Shown here in pieces: positions 17,681 through 26,751 of a stretch of 64,000 bases of DNA (position 1 is its first letter; each line of letters starts with the position of its first letter). Below the pieces are notes generated by a model that did not search any database, was not told the origin of the DNA, and saw only the letters and a program-made list of their open reading frames with translations. Source of the DNA: JANQQJ01 sp046290575 (GTDB lineage: Bacteria > Pseudomonadota > Alphaproteobacteria > SMXS01); contig JBKAGX010000005.1 of the NCBI GenBank assembly GCA_046290575.1, positions 62,001-126,000 of the forward strand, in the 5' to 3' direction. The translations under genes and the position numbers were made by a program.

Positions 17681-18790
17681 ATGTCGTTGCGTTTGCTCGA
17701 AATCTATCTTGAGGAAGGGCACGCCGACACATTAAGGGCACTGGGCGAGCAACACGGCGCCGTCGACTGTTTTGCCGGCCCCGTCAGTGAAGACGGGCGG
17801 CAAACCTTCAAGATGCTGGTGACACCCGGCAGTCAGCAGGCCTGTATTGACAGCATCCAAAAGGCGCTCTCCGGTTCGGCCGGTTGGCGGCTCGTCATCC
17901 TGCCGGTCGAAGCCGCCCGGCCAGAGCCTGAGAAGGACCAAGAAAAGCCGGTATTGCCGTCAGGCCGCATGGCGAGCCGTGAGGAGCTCTATGAGGATGT
18001 CCGGGCAGGCACTCGGCTTGACCGGACCTTCATCGTTCTGGTTATGCTGTCGACGGTGGTGGCGGCGGTCGGGCTGGTAACGGACAGTGTCGCCGTTGTC
18101 ATTGGGGCCATGGTGATTGCCCCGCTGCTGGGGCCCAATCTGGCCTTTGCGTTCGCTTCGGCGGTCGGTGACCGGCAGCTTCGCGCGCTCGCTTTGACGT
18201 CCAACGCGGTAGGGCTGGGCATCACCTTGGCGATCAGCACCCTGATCGGCGTTTTATGGCCGGGCGTGTTCAACAGCCCGGAAATCCTGTCGCGGACCGC
18301 AGTTGGGTATGAGGGCATTGCCATCGCGCTTGCCTCGGGCGCGGCGGCGGTGCTCTCCATGACGACCGGCGTGTCCTCGGCATTGGTGGGCGTGATGGTC
18401 GCGGTGGCCCTGCTGCCGCCAGCGGCTGTTGTGGGCATGATGATCGGCGTGGGCAACTGGGACAGCGCTGCTGGCGCGGCCCTGCTGTTGGCGGTCAATG
18501 TCATCTGCGTCAATCTTGCCGCTCAGATCGTGTTCATCCTGCGGCGGCTGGGGCCGCGGACAGTTGCCGAACAGGAGGATTCGCGGCGGCTGGTCTGGCG
18601 CAATATCGCGATCTGGACAGGATTGCTGGCAGCGATCAGCATTGCGATCTGGTGGCGGCAGGACGAGTTACCCGGCCAGCGCATGATCGATGACACCCTG
18701 ATCAATCAAAGTATGGGCAGCCCGCCTTGCCTGGCGCGCTGCGATGGGGGCGTCGAGCACATGGGCGACGACGATCGCGCCTTCCTGTAG
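17681..18790 (+). CDS. DUF389 (TIGR00341) membrane protein
   Basis: A 369-residue protein. An N-terminal soluble alpha/beta domain (about residues 1-85) is followed by the DUF389 membrane core with about six helices, including SVAVVIGAMVIAPLLGPNLA, a signature of the family. The function of the family is unknown. The last 40 residues (from QRMIDDTLINQS) are hydrophilic and are encoded over the convergent TetR gene: the two coding regions overlap by 123 bases. Either the tail is a recent extension or the TetR C-terminus is shared sequence. The core call is safe; the role of the tail is not. Confidence 0.85.
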   Translation: MSLRLLEIYLEEGHADTLRALGEQHGAVDCFAGPVSEDGRQTFKMLVTPGSQQACIDSIQKALSGSAGWRLVILPVEAARPEPEKDQEKPVLPSGRMASREELYEDVRAGTRLDRTFIVLVMLSTVVAAVGLVTDSVAVVIGAMVIAPLLGPNLAFAFASAVGDRQLRALALTSNAVGLGITLAISTLIGVLWPGVFNSPEILSRTAVGYEGIAIALASGAAAVLSMTTGVSSALVGVMVAVALLPPAAVVGMMIGVGNWDSAAGAALLLAVNVICVNLAAQIVFILRRLGPRTVAEQEDSRRLVWRNIAIWTGLLAAISIAIWWRQDELPGQRMIDDTLINQSMGSPPCLARCDGGVEHMGDDDRAFL

Positions 18791-19249
18791 CAGCAGAAGT
18801 TGCTGTGCCAGGGCTCTCGGGTCCGTCGCCCCGGCCTGCTGCGCCAGGCCGACAATGTAATCGAAAGTCAACCGCTTGTGCCGGGCGGCGGCTTCATGCA
18901 CCGGGTCGTTACAATTGCCGTATTCAGCGGCGGCATTGATAAAAACACAACCGTTGAATGCGTCTGACGCGAACCATTCTTCCAGCACATCGAACATCAC
19001 CAGCAGTTTGTCATGCGGCGCATCGGCCAGTTCATCCACCCGCTTGCCGAACCACTCCATGAAGCGCGCGTCATGCAGATCGAGCGCCGCGACAATCAGC
19101 TCGTCTTTCGATTTGAAGTGATTGTACAGCGTCATTTTGGCGACGCCCGCTTCGCGCAGGATGGTGTCGATGCCGGTGGCGTGGAAGCCCCGTTCATAGA
19201 ACAGGCCAAGCGCGGTTTCAACGAGGTGGTCACGTTTTGAACTGGGCAT
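18668..19249 (-). CDS. TetR/AcrR family transcriptional regulator
   Basis: A 193-residue repressor-type regulator. The N-terminal helix-turn-helix spans ALGLFYERGFHATGIDTI to GVAKMTLYNHFKSKDELI (about residues 12-55), the standard TetR layout. The C-terminal ligand domain has a Cys in FNGCVFINAAAEYG, typical of a large subgroup. No adjacent enzyme or pump is divergent from it, so the regulated genes are uncertain; autoregulation is likely given the palindrome upstream. Its 3' end overlaps DUF389 in the opposite direction. Confidence 0.9.
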   Translation of the reverse strand: MPSSKRDHLVETALGLFYERGFHATGIDTILREAGVAKMTLYNHFKSKDELIVAALDLHDARFMEWFGKRVDELADAPHDKLLVMFDVLEEWFASDAFNGCVFINAAAEYGNCNDPVHEAAARHKRLTFDYIVGLAQQAGATDPRALAQQLLLLQEGAIVVAHVLDAPIAARQARRAAHTLIDQGVIDHALAG

Positions 19250-19261
19250 GATTCCCTGACT

Positions 19262-19280
19262 ATACCGAACTGTCCGGTAT
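19262..19280. promoter_or_regulatory. Candidate TetR operator
   Basis: An inverted repeat ATACCG-7-CGGTAT begins 13 bases upstream of the TetR start codon. A second candidate, AGACCGATCTGTAT on the minus strand near 19350, lies in an AT-rich stretch and resembles the AGACCGAT half-sites often bound by TetR regulators. Either could be the autoregulatory site. Confidence 0.45.
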
Positions 19281-19471
19281 GGCTCAACTGCTCTGGGCTC
19301 GTCTTTTTGCGAATGCTGCGTGCAGAAAAGCGGACTCGCTGTCTGTTGTAAATATACAGATCGGTCTTTATATAACTTCTCAAGGGCGTCGCCCCAGATG
19401 CACTTGCCGGTGATATCCGCCGGTCTGAACGGGGCGCAGGCGGCCTGAGTCCGACAGGGTCAGCCTGTTCC

Positions 19472-19505
19472 GGGCCCGTGGGGTTCCCTCCTCCCCCGCG
19501 GGCCC
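19472..19505 (-). terminator. GC-rich hairpin downstream of lipoprotein gene
   Basis: A 12-bp stem, GGGCCCGTGGGG with CCCCGCGGGCCC (one G-T pair), encloses a 10-base loop. It lies just past the stop of the minus-strand lipoprotein gene ending at 19513. There is no T run on either side, so it would be a non-classical terminator or a 3' stabilising structure. Confidence 0.4.
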
Positions 19506-19512
19506 CTCCGTT

Positions 19513-20079
19513 TCAAGGCGCCCCTAGTACCTTTTTAAAAGCCGGTAAGGCTGCCTCGCAGGCCGCTTTGTCACGGCATGTAATCGACAGGAGTGCCAAC
19601 GGCCCATAGACCGTGTCTTCGGCACACTCGCCGAGGCCCTCGCGGCACCGGACCAGAAGTGAATGCGGCTTCAGGTATACGCCGCCCGCGAGGAAAGTAC
19701 TTTCGCTGATCTTTGCCGTCGCAGGGTCTAGGTCGGACAGTGCGGCTGAAAAGACAATCGGTTTCCAGTCGCCGTTTGAAAGGCAGTCACCGATCTGCGA
19801 CGTCTGATCTTCCGGTACCGTACACACCTCTGCGTCTGCGATAAGCTTGCCGTCATCCAGGCTGGCTCTTCGAAAACGCAGCAGCGCGGTCTCTGTTTTC
19901 AGCCCGCCGCCAGGCAGCAACATCATGCCGCCGCGCATGCCGCCGTCGATCGCTGCGTTAACTTCCTTCAGCGCGTCACTGTTTTCAGACGTCGCCTCGC
20001 CACAGGCGACGAGTCCGACCATTGCACAAATGCCTGCCAGATGGCGGGCGACTTTTTTCGCTGAGTTTAACCGTTTCAT
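19513..20079 (-). CDS. Lipoprotein of unknown function
   Basis: A 188-residue predicted lipoprotein. The signal peptide (KKVARHLAGICAMVGLVAC) ends in the lipobox LVAC, so the mature N-terminus is a lipidated Cys. The mature part is one compact domain with six further cysteines (for example CTVPE, GDCLS, VRCREGLGECAED, ITCRDKAACE), likely paired as disulfides in the periplasm. No family was recognised. The ATG at 20079 has GGGGAG upstream; a longer frame to 20220 is unlikely to be coding. It is divergent from ettA. Confidence 0.7.
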   Translation of the reverse strand: MKRLNSAKKVARHLAGICAMVGLVACGEATSENSDALKEVNAAIDGGMRGGMMLLPGGGLKTETALLRFRRASLDDGKLIADAEVCTVPEDQTSQIGDCLSNGDWKPIVFSAALSDLDPATAKISESTFLAGGVYLKPHSLLVRCREGLGECAEDTVYGPLALLSITCRDKAACEAALPAFKKVLGAP

Positions 20080-20268
20080 TGCGCCGTTCTCCCCAAACCT
20101 AGAGACGGCCAGGAGTATACCACATGTCTGACGAGGAGCGCGTTCGGGGTTCCCGGCCGGCCGGCGCGAGGTACATTCGAGGCACCAACGCTTGCCAGAG
20201 GTGGACGCGCGGCTGGGCAAGGATTATGTACCGCTTCCAAACGTAACGCTAACCGGAGCCCGCGGCCC

Positions 20269-21945
20269 ATGTCGATCCAATATGTTTATGTGATGAAGGA
20301 CCTGGCGAAGACCTTTCCCGGTGGCCGCCAGGTGCTCAAAGGCATCACGCTGCAATTTCTGCCTGGCGCCAAGATCGGAGTGCTGGGGGTGAACGGTGCA
20401 GGTAAATCCACGCTGTTGAAGATCATGGCGGGCCGCGACACCGAGTTTACGGGCGAGGCCTGGGCGGCAGCCGGCACGCGTGTCGGCTATCTGGAGCAGG
20501 AACCGCACCTTGATGAAGAGAAAGACGTCCTCGGCAACGTCATGGACGGCGTCCATGCGGTGCAGTCGATCATCGACGAATATAACGAGGTTGCGGGCAA
20601 GCTGGGGGAAGCGCTGCCCGATGACGAGATGAACGCGCTTTATGAGCGCATGGCGGATTTGTCCGAGCAGATCGAAGCCGTCGATGGCTGGAACCTGGAC
20701 CATCAGGTCGAGATTGCCATGGACGCGCTGCGGGTGCCGCCGGGCGATTCAGATGTCACCAGCCTGTCGGGCGGCGAGCGCCGCCGCGTGGCGCTGTGCC
20801 GTTTGTTGCTGGAAAAGCCGGATATGCTGCTGCTCGATGAGCCGACCAACCATCTGGATGCCGAAAGCGTCGCCTGGCTGGAGCACTTCCTCGCTGAATA
20901 TCCCGGCACTGTGCTGATGGTCACCCATGACCGCTATTTCCTGGACAATGTGACCGGCTGGATTCTGGAGCTGGATCGCGGCATGGGCATTCCCTATGAG
21001 GGCAATTACTCTGCCTGGCTGGAACAGAAGCAGAAGCGGCTGGACCAGGAAGGCCGCGAGGAAGCTTCACGTCAACGCACTCTGGCGACAGAGCTGGAAT
21101 GGATCCGCCAGTCACCACGCGCCCGGCAGGCAAAGTCGAAAGCCCGTATCCGCGCCTATGACGAATTGCTGGCGCAGGCCAATGAAAAACAGACCGGTAA
21201 GGCGCAGATCGTGGTGCCCCCCGGTCCGCGCCTCGGCGACCTGGTGATCGAGGCAACCGGCGTTTCCAAGGGTTTCGGCGACCGGCTTTTGATCGACGAC
21301 TTGAGCTTCAAGATGCCGCCGGGGGCGATCGTGGGCGTCATTGGCCCGAACGGCGCCGGCAAGACGACATTGTTCCGGATGATCACCGGGCAGGAGCAGC
21401 CGGACAACGGCGCTTTCCGCGTCGGCGACACGGTGAAACTCGGCTATATCGACCAGTCGCGCGACAGCCTGGATGATACCAAGAATGTCTGGGAGGAAAT
21501 CTCCGGCGGGCTCGATGTTCTCGAACTCGGCAAGACGGAGATGGCGTCGCGCGCCTATGTCGGCGCGTTCAACTTCAAGGGCCCTGATCAGCAGAAGAAG
21601 GTCGGCCAGCTGTCAGGCGGCGAACGCAACCGGGTGCATCTGGCCAAGATGCTGAAAGAGGGCGCCAACCTGCTGTTGCTCGATGAGCCGACCAATGATC
21701 TGGATGTCGATACGCTGCGCGCGCTGGAAGAGGCGCTGGAGAAATTCGCCGGCTGCGCCGTGATCATCAGCCATGACCGGTGGTTCCTCGACCGGATCTG
21801 CACCCATATCATCGCCTATGAAGGCGATTCAGAGGTGATCTGGTTCGAAGGCAATTATCAGGACTATGAAGAAGACCGGAAGCGCCGCCTCGGCGCCGCC
21901 GCCGAACAGCCGCACCGCATCAAGTTCAAGAAATTCGCGGCTTGA
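20269..21945 (+). CDS. ettA: Energy-dependent translational throttle protein EttA
   Basis: A 558-residue ABC-F ATPase with two nucleotide-binding domains and no membrane segments. Walker A motifs are GVNGAGKST (about residue 43) and GPNGAGKTT. The signatures are LSGGERRRVALCRLL and LSGGERNRVHLAKML, and the Walker B segments are LLLDEPTNHLD and LLLDEPTNDLD. The arm region after the first signature and the linker with RQAKSKARIRAYDELL match EttA rather than Uup. In E. coli EttA binds the ribosomal E site and gates the first peptide bond according to the ATP/ADP ratio. A single gene starting at ATG 20269 after CGGAG. Confidence 0.94.
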   Translation: MSIQYVYVMKDLAKTFPGGRQVLKGITLQFLPGAKIGVLGVNGAGKSTLLKIMAGRDTEFTGEAWAAAGTRVGYLEQEPHLDEEKDVLGNVMDGVHAVQSIIDEYNEVAGKLGEALPDDEMNALYERMADLSEQIEAVDGWNLDHQVEIAMDALRVPPGDSDVTSLSGGERRRVALCRLLLEKPDMLLLDEPTNHLDAESVAWLEHFLAEYPGTVLMVTHDRYFLDNVTGWILELDRGMGIPYEGNYSAWLEQKQKRLDQEGREEASRQRTLATELEWIRQSPRARQAKSKARIRAYDELLAQANEKQTGKAQIVVPPGPRLGDLVIEATGVSKGFGDRLLIDDLSFKMPPGAIVGVIGPNGAGKTTLFRMITGQEQPDNGAFRVGDTVKLGYIDQSRDSLDDTKNVWEEISGGLDVLELGKTEMASRAYVGAFNFKGPDQQKKVGQLSGGERNRVHLAKMLKEGANLLLLDEPTNDLDVDTLRALEEALEKFAGCAVIISHDRWFLDRICTHIIAYEGDSEVIWFEGNYQDYEEDRKRRLGAAAEQPHRIKFKKFAA

Positions 21946-21951
21946 ATTCGG

Positions 21952-22677
21952 TCAACCAGCGTTCAAGAGATTTTGCTGCTCGCCGACGTGTTGCTGGCAA
22001 AATGCGTCGGTTTCGGGACCCGGCATGCCGTAGGTGAAGAAGAGCGCCAGTTTGTCTGGCATGCCAGAGAGCCGGATCCAGCGATTGTGCAGCGCGACTG
22101 ACAGCCGTTTGGATCGCCAACAGCGCTGCAGCCTTTCCAGCGTTCTCTCCACGCGGTCAGGTCTTGCGCCTGAATGCACCAGTCGCACATCGTGAAAAGT
22201 GACATCACCGGCATGGGTTCTGACATATACCGGATCGCCGTCGGACGGCTTTTCCTGGCGATGCGAGCCGGGGTGAACATGAAGCCCGCGATGATCCGTG
22301 GCGTGATCCTGCAAATAAACGCCGACACGAATGAGGCGCGCTGATGATGACGCACCGTCGTCCCCGGTGTCGAACAGGAAGTCCCTATGGGCGCGATTCA
22401 ACACATTACGATGGGCGTCGCTATTGCCCGTGAAGGCGATTGTCTGCCCCGCCGCAAGGTCATGCAGCACATGACGGATTCCTGGATGTGCGAACAGCGA
22501 ATCCAGGCCCGGTATCACGCGTCCCGCATCCGGTTGATGCAGACCCAGGCCAAAGGGAACGCCTGAATGACTGAAGTGGTCGCGCAACAGCGCCCGCAGC
22601 GTACCCGTCTCATCCTTCGTGAGAAGAGCGCGCGCGACATAGTATCCGCGTTCATGAAACTCTTGGCGGGGCGTCAT
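21952..22677 (-). CDS. Phytanoyl-CoA dioxygenase (PhyH) family protein
   Basis: A 241-residue Fe(II)/2-oxoglutarate dioxygenase of the PhyH group. The fold landmarks are FHERGYYVARALL at the N-terminus, HRDFLF (iron-binding His and Asp), the strand VGVYLQDH, LHVHPGSHR, and GDVTFHDVRLVHSG with the distal His, followed by the Arg that binds 2-oxoglutarate. The substrate cannot be told. The ATG at 22677 with GGTGGAG just upstream is preferred to a GTG at 22686. It is convergent with ettA, six bases between stops. Confidence 0.8.
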   Translation of the reverse strand: MTPRQEFHERGYYVARALLTKDETGTLRALLRDHFSHSGVPFGLGLHQPDAGRVIPGLDSLFAHPGIRHVLHDLAAGQTIAFTGNSDAHRNVLNRAHRDFLFDTGDDGASSSARLIRVGVYLQDHATDHRGLHVHPGSHRQEKPSDGDPVYVRTHAGDVTFHDVRLVHSGARPDRVERTLERLQRCWRSKRLSVALHNRWIRLSGMPDKLALFFTYGMPGPETDAFCQQHVGEQQNLLNAG

Positions 22678-22750
22678 GGGCTCCACCTGTTGGCCAGACT
22701 TTGACTATAGTCAGAATCGCCGGCTTACGAAACCACCCGTGACAGGGCTT

Positions 22751-23614
22751 TTAGAACTCCAGCTGCAGGAGTGCGGCCTCGTCGCCATTGTCGCCGGGGC
22801 TATCGTCCATGCCTTCGAAGTCCTCAAACTCCTCGAAGATGTCATCCTCGGGTGCGTCTTCTGGCGGGGCCCCGTTTCGGATATCGGATTCGCGTTCCTG
22901 TCGATACGCGCTGCGCAGGGTCGAATAGTAGTCGATTGATTCTGCTTTGAGCCTCTCGATCAGGTCCAGATTTCGTGCGCGTGCGTCCAGCGCCTGCGTG
23001 CCGATAACAGCAATGGTCAAGCCTTTCACATTAGCTTGGTCCTGAGCAATGCTGACCGGGTCGGCGAAGAAGCCCACGGCGGTGCCGACAGCATCCCGCG
23101 GGTTTGACGAGCCGAGGAAGGGCAGCACCAGATAAGGCCCGTCGTCCACGCCCCAGACGGCGAGTGTCTGGCCGAAATCTTCTGTGTGGCGCTCCAGGCC
23201 CTGATCCTTGGCAACATCAAACATGCCGCCAAGCCCGACGGTCGTATTGGTCAGGAAGCGCTTGGCCGTCGTACCTGCCCGGTCCGTTTCACCCTGCAGC
23301 AGATCGTTCACGAACGTCCAGGGTTCGCGGGCATTGCGCAAAATCGCCGTGATACGCCGCTCAACGAAGTTGGGCAGTATGAAGTGATACACCTCAGCCA
23401 GCGGTTTAATCAGAACCGCGTCGATGCCCTGATTGAAGTCGTGGATCACACGGTTCGTGGGCTCCAACGGGTCATTACGGGCTTCGAACTCGGCCAGGGC
23501 AGCGGGGTCGCTGGCGGGCGGAACCGTGGCGCAAGCCGCCGCCATCAGGCCGAGTGCCAGAGCGGCCGTGATGCGCCGGCTGCGCGCTGAGATTGGTTTG
23601 AAGGAAGCGATCAC
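22751..23614 (-). CDS. mlaA: MlaA (VacJ) family outer membrane lipoprotein
   Basis: A 287-residue lipoprotein. A GTG start at 23614 behind GGAAAGGG gives a signal peptide ending in the lipobox MAAAC; an upstream TTG at 23653 gives a poor N-terminus. The body is the MlaA fold: NDPLEPTNRVIHDFNQGID, FVNDLLQGE, RFLTNTTVGLGGMFDVA, FGQTLAVWGVDDGPYLVLP. MlaA sits in the outer membrane and removes misplaced phospholipids in the Mla pathway with the MlaFEDB transporter and MlaC, none of which lies in the window. The C-terminal 50 residues are strongly acidic, which is an unusual tail. Divergent from the methionine operon. Confidence 0.92.
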   Translation of the reverse strand: MIASFKPISARSRRITAALALGLMAAACATVPPASDPAALAEFEARNDPLEPTNRVIHDFNQGIDAVLIKPLAEVYHFILPNFVERRITAILRNAREPWTFVNDLLQGETDRAGTTAKRFLTNTTVGLGGMFDVAKDQGLERHTEDFGQTLAVWGVDDGPYLVLPFLGSSNPRDAVGTAVGFFADPVSIAQDQANVKGLTIAVIGTQALDARARNLDLIERLKAESIDYYSTLRSAYRQERESDIRNGAPPEDAPEDDIFEEFEDFEGMDDSPGDNGDEAALLQLEF

Positions 23615-23721
23615 AAATGCCCTTTCCGTGGCGCAGACGGACCACGATTTCAAAGATATATCAACTGCTTTATGGGCGTGCCAGTGCTGGATGGATCACA
23701 GTTTCGTTGGAAAGTTCATAT

Positions 23722-23751
23722 TGCATATATAAAGATATCCTTATATATGCA
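23722..23751. promoter_or_regulatory. 30-bp palindrome, probable operator of the ArsR-type regulator
   Basis: TGCATATATAA and its exact complement flank A-GATATC-C, so all but one of 15 base pairs match. It overlaps a likely -10 box (TATAAA at 23728) behind TTGGAA at 23707, and lies 36 bases upstream of the preferred start of the ArsR-methyltransferase gene. Long AT-rich palindromes are typical ArsR/SmtB operators. It probably controls the regulator and the met genes behind it. Confidence 0.7.
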
Positions 23752-23786
23752 TGCCATCGATAAAAAATGAGAACGAGCAGACTGGA

Positions 23787-24755
23787 ATGGATGACCTGTT
23801 GGCATGGTTGAAGGCAGCGGCGGAGCCCACCCGGCTTCGGCTTTTGGCCTTGCTGGATGGTAACGAGCTGACGGTCTCGGAACTTACCCAGATTCTGGGC
23901 CAATCACAGCCCCGCGTCTCGCGTCATCTGAAACTGATGGCCGAGGCAGGGTTGGTCGAGCGGTTCTCTGAGGGCACCTGGGCGTTCTACAGGCTTTCGG
24001 AGCGGGTACAGGCCCGCTCGCTGGTACGCTCTGTTGTCGACCTGATCCCGGAAGATGACGATATAGCCGCGCGCGACCTTGACCAGCTTGAGCAGGTCAA
24101 GGCGGCAAGAGCCAGCGCCGCGGCTGCCTATTTCAGCGACAACGCTGAAAACTGGGATCGCATCCGGTCGCTCTACACCCCCGAAGACAAGGTGGAAGAG
24201 GCGATCCTGGCATTGCTGGGCAATGAGCCCATAGGCACGCTGCTTGATGTCGGCACGGGCACCGGACGGATATTGTCGGTTCTGTCCGGCCAGATCGACC
24301 GGGGCATTGGTATCGACATCAATCGGGACATGCTGGCCGTTGCCCGGGCTAATCTTGATGAGGCCGGGGCCAGTCATTGTCAGGTGCGTCAGGGCGACAT
24401 GTACCATATGGGCATCGTCGATGGCGGCGCGGATACTGCGATTTTTCATCAGGTTCTACACTTTGCTGAAGATCCGGCGAGTGCGGTACGCGAAGCGGGC
24501 CGTGTGGTCGGCCCAGGCGGGCGTCTGCTGATCGTCGATTTTGCACCGCATGAGCTGGAATATCTGCGCGCGGATCACGCGCATCGCCGCCTGGGGTTTG
24601 CCGATGAAGAAGTTGCGGCCTGGTGCCGGGCTGCCGGCTTTACGGATGTGTCCGTCAAGCATATGACAGGCGGTGAACTCACCGTGGCGCTTTGGCTTGC
24701 CCGGCGTAAAGGGAGCGCGCGGCCTGACCTGCGCGTCGTGGAGCAGGGCAAATGA
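23787..24755 (+). CDS. ArsR-family regulator fused to a SAM methyltransferase domain (SahR-like)
   Basis: A 322-residue fusion. Residues 1-80 are an ArsR winged helix (AAEPTRLRLLALLDGNELTV, recognition helix GQSQPRVSRHLKLMAEAG). Residues 125-300 are a class I methyltransferase fold with the SAM motif LLDVGTGTGRILSVLSG. This architecture next to metF/metH matches SahR, which senses S-adenosylhomocysteine and represses methionine-cycle genes; the ligand here is inferred. ATG 23787 gives the usual family N-terminus; ATG 23751 would add 12 residues but its A is the last base of the palindrome. The stop overlaps metF by four bases. Confidence 0.88.
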   Translation: MDDLLAWLKAAAEPTRLRLLALLDGNELTVSELTQILGQSQPRVSRHLKLMAEAGLVERFSEGTWAFYRLSERVQARSLVRSVVDLIPEDDDIAARDLDQLEQVKAARASAAAAYFSDNAENWDRIRSLYTPEDKVEEAILALLGNEPIGTLLDVGTGTGRILSVLSGQIDRGIGIDINRDMLAVARANLDEAGASHCQVRQGDMYHMGIVDGGADTAIFHQVLHFAEDPASAVREAGRVVGPGGRLLIVDFAPHELEYLRADHAHRRLGFADEEVAAWCRAAGFTDVSVKHMTGGELTVALWLARRKGSARPDLRVVEQGK

Positions 24756-25690
24756 ACGCAGGGTCAAAAACCGTTCAGGCAAAAACCATCGATGAAGCAA
24801 CGGCATTCTCCCTGCTCGACTGGGATCCGGGGCCGTTGAGCGTTTCTTTCGAGTTTTTTCCGCCACGAACGGACAAGATGGAGCAAAATCTCTGGGAGGC
24901 CGTGAAGCGCCTGGAGCCGCTGGGGCCGGATTTCGTCTCGGTGACCTATGGCGCCGGCGGCACAACGCGGGAGCGCACGCACAACACGGTGCTGCGGATC
25001 GAAAAGGAAACGGCGTTGACCCCGGCGGCTCATCTCACCTGTGTCGGGGCGTCAAAGGGCGAAGTCGACGACATCGCCCGGCACTATTGGGATGAAGGCG
25101 TCCGCCATTTGGTTGCCCTGCGCGGCGACCCGCCTGAGGGCAGCGACCGTTACGAGGCGCACCCGGATGGCTATGCCTATGCCGCTGATCTGGTGGGGGG
25201 GCTGAAAAAAGTCGCCGATTTTGACATTTCGGTGGCGGGCTATCCTGATGTTCACCCCGAAGCGCCCAGCCGGCAATTCGATCTGGACTATCTCAAACGC
25301 AAGGTCGACGCGGGTGCCAGCCGCGTGATCACCCAATATTTCTTCGAGCCCGCCGCGTTCCTGAAGTTTCGCGATCAGGCACGTGCGGCGGGCATTACCG
25401 TGCCGATTGTGCCGGGGATCATGCCGGTCACCAATTTTACCCAGATTGTCCGGTTCAGCGCCGGGTGCGGCGCGGTGATCCCGGACTGGCTGGGCCATCA
25501 TTTCGATCATTTGGATGAGGACCCGGCTACCCGCCGACTGGTGGCGAGCGCAATCGTCGCCGAGCAATGCCGCCAGCTGATTGCCGCCGGTGTTCACGAA
25601 TTTCACTTCTATACGCTCAATCGCGCGGAACTGACGGCGGGCATCTGCCATCTGCTCGGCATGCGTGCCCAACCGGAGCAAACATCATGA
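24752..25690 (+). CDS. metF: Methylenetetrahydrofolate reductase
   Basis: A 312-residue flavoprotein that reduces 5,10-methylene-THF to 5-methyl-THF, the methyl donor for MetH. The MetF barrel is evident: VSFEFFPPRTDKMEQNL with the catalytic Glu, FVSVTYGAGGTTRERT, HLVALRGDPPEG, and the flavin region RVITQYFFEPAAFLKF. Its length is normal for bacterial MetF, and the C-terminal FYTLNRAELT is conserved. Its start overlaps the regulator stop (ATGA), and its stop overlaps the next gene (ATGA), so the four genes 23787-29375 form one coupled operon. Confidence 0.95.
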   Translation: MNAGSKTVQAKTIDEATAFSLLDWDPGPLSVSFEFFPPRTDKMEQNLWEAVKRLEPLGPDFVSVTYGAGGTTRERTHNTVLRIEKETALTPAAHLTCVGASKGEVDDIARHYWDEGVRHLVALRGDPPEGSDRYEAHPDGYAYAADLVGGLKKVADFDISVAGYPDVHPEAPSRQFDLDYLKRKVDAGASRVITQYFFEPAAFLKFRDQARAAGITVPIVPGIMPVTNFTQIVRFSAGCGAVIPDWLGHHFDHLDEDPATRRLVASAIVAEQCRQLIAAGVHEFHFYTLNRAELTAGICHLLGMRAQPEQTS

Positions 25691-26751
25691 CCAGGGCTGA
25701 AAGACTCAACGCGCTCAGAGCCGCGGTCGCGGACCGTATCCTCGTCCTTGACGGGGCCTTCGGCACCATGATCCAGGGCTATGATCTGGATGAGGCAGGG
25801 TATCGGGGCGACCGGTTCGCGAATTGGCAGCAGGATGTGAAGGGCAACAACGACCTGATCAATCTGAGCCAGCCCCATATCGTCAGTGCGATCCATGACG
25901 CCTATCTTGAGGCTGGTGCCGATATCGTCGGGACCAATACCTTCAGCTCCACGACGATTGCGCAAGCCGATTACGGTATGGAAGCGCTGGCTTATGAGCT
26001 CAATGTCGAGGGCGCTCGCCTGGCGCGTGACGCAGCAGATGTGTGGACGAAAAAAACGCCCGACAAGCCACGCTTTGTGGCCGGTTCGCTGGGCCCAACC
26101 AACCGGACGGCGTCCATCTCACCGGATGTCTCCGACCCCGGTTTCCGAAACACATCTTTTGATGAGTTAAGTGATGCCTATACCGAGGCTGCGCGCGGCT
26201 TGATTGAGGGCGGTGCGGACCTGCTGGTGATCGAAACCATTTTCGATACCCTTAATGCCAAGGCCGCCATTGCGGCTATTGAAGGTGTCTTCGAAGAACT
26301 TGGGGTGCGGCTGCCGGTGATGATTTCCGGCACCATCACCGATGCGTCCGGGCGCACCCTTTCGGGACAGACCGTTGAAGCGTTCTGGTATTCTGTTCGC
26401 CATGCCCAGCCGTTCAGCGTCGGCCTCAATTGTGCGTTGGGCCCCGATTTGATGCGGCCCTTCCTGGCCGATTTGTCGCGGGTGGCCGATACGCGGATCA
26501 GCGCTTATCCCAATGCGGGCCTGCCCAATGACATGGGCGGGTATGACGAGACGCCGGAGTCCATGGCCGAACAATGGCGGGAGTGGGCAGAAGCCGGGCT
26601 GATCAATATTGTCGGTGGGTGCTGCGGGACCACGCCGGATCATATCGCGGCCCTTGCTGAGGCCGTCGACGGTGTGCCGCCGCGCAGTTTGCCTTCTTTT
26701 GAACCCCGCCTGCGTTTGTCGGGCCTGGAGCCGTTTACAGCCGCCGCATGA
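25687..26751 (+). CDS. metH: Methionine synthase, homocysteine-binding module (split MetH, part 1)
   Basis: A 354-residue protein equal to the first module of MetH, which binds and activates homocysteine with zinc. The N-terminal strand ILVLDGAFGTMIQGYDLDE and the zinc ligands Cys249 (in NCALGP) and Cys312-Cys313 (in GGCCGT) are all present. In E. coli these belong to a single 1227-residue protein; here the remaining modules are in the next gene, whose start overlaps by four bases. Split MetH is known in several alphaproteobacteria. A frame reaching back to 25567 is only an extension over metF. Confidence 0.95.
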   Translation: MTRAERLNALRAAVADRILVLDGAFGTMIQGYDLDEAGYRGDRFANWQQDVKGNNDLINLSQPHIVSAIHDAYLEAGADIVGTNTFSSTTIAQADYGMEALAYELNVEGARLARDAADVWTKKTPDKPRFVAGSLGPTNRTASISPDVSDPGFRNTSFDELSDAYTEAARGLIEGGADLLVIETIFDTLNAKAAIAAIEGVFEELGVRLPVMISGTITDASGRTLSGQTVEAFWYSVRHAQPFSVGLNCALGPDLMRPFLADLSRVADTRISAYPNAGLPNDMGGYDETPESMAEQWREWAEAGLINIVGGCCGTTPDHIAALAEAVDGVPPRSLPSFEPRLRLSGLEPFTAAA

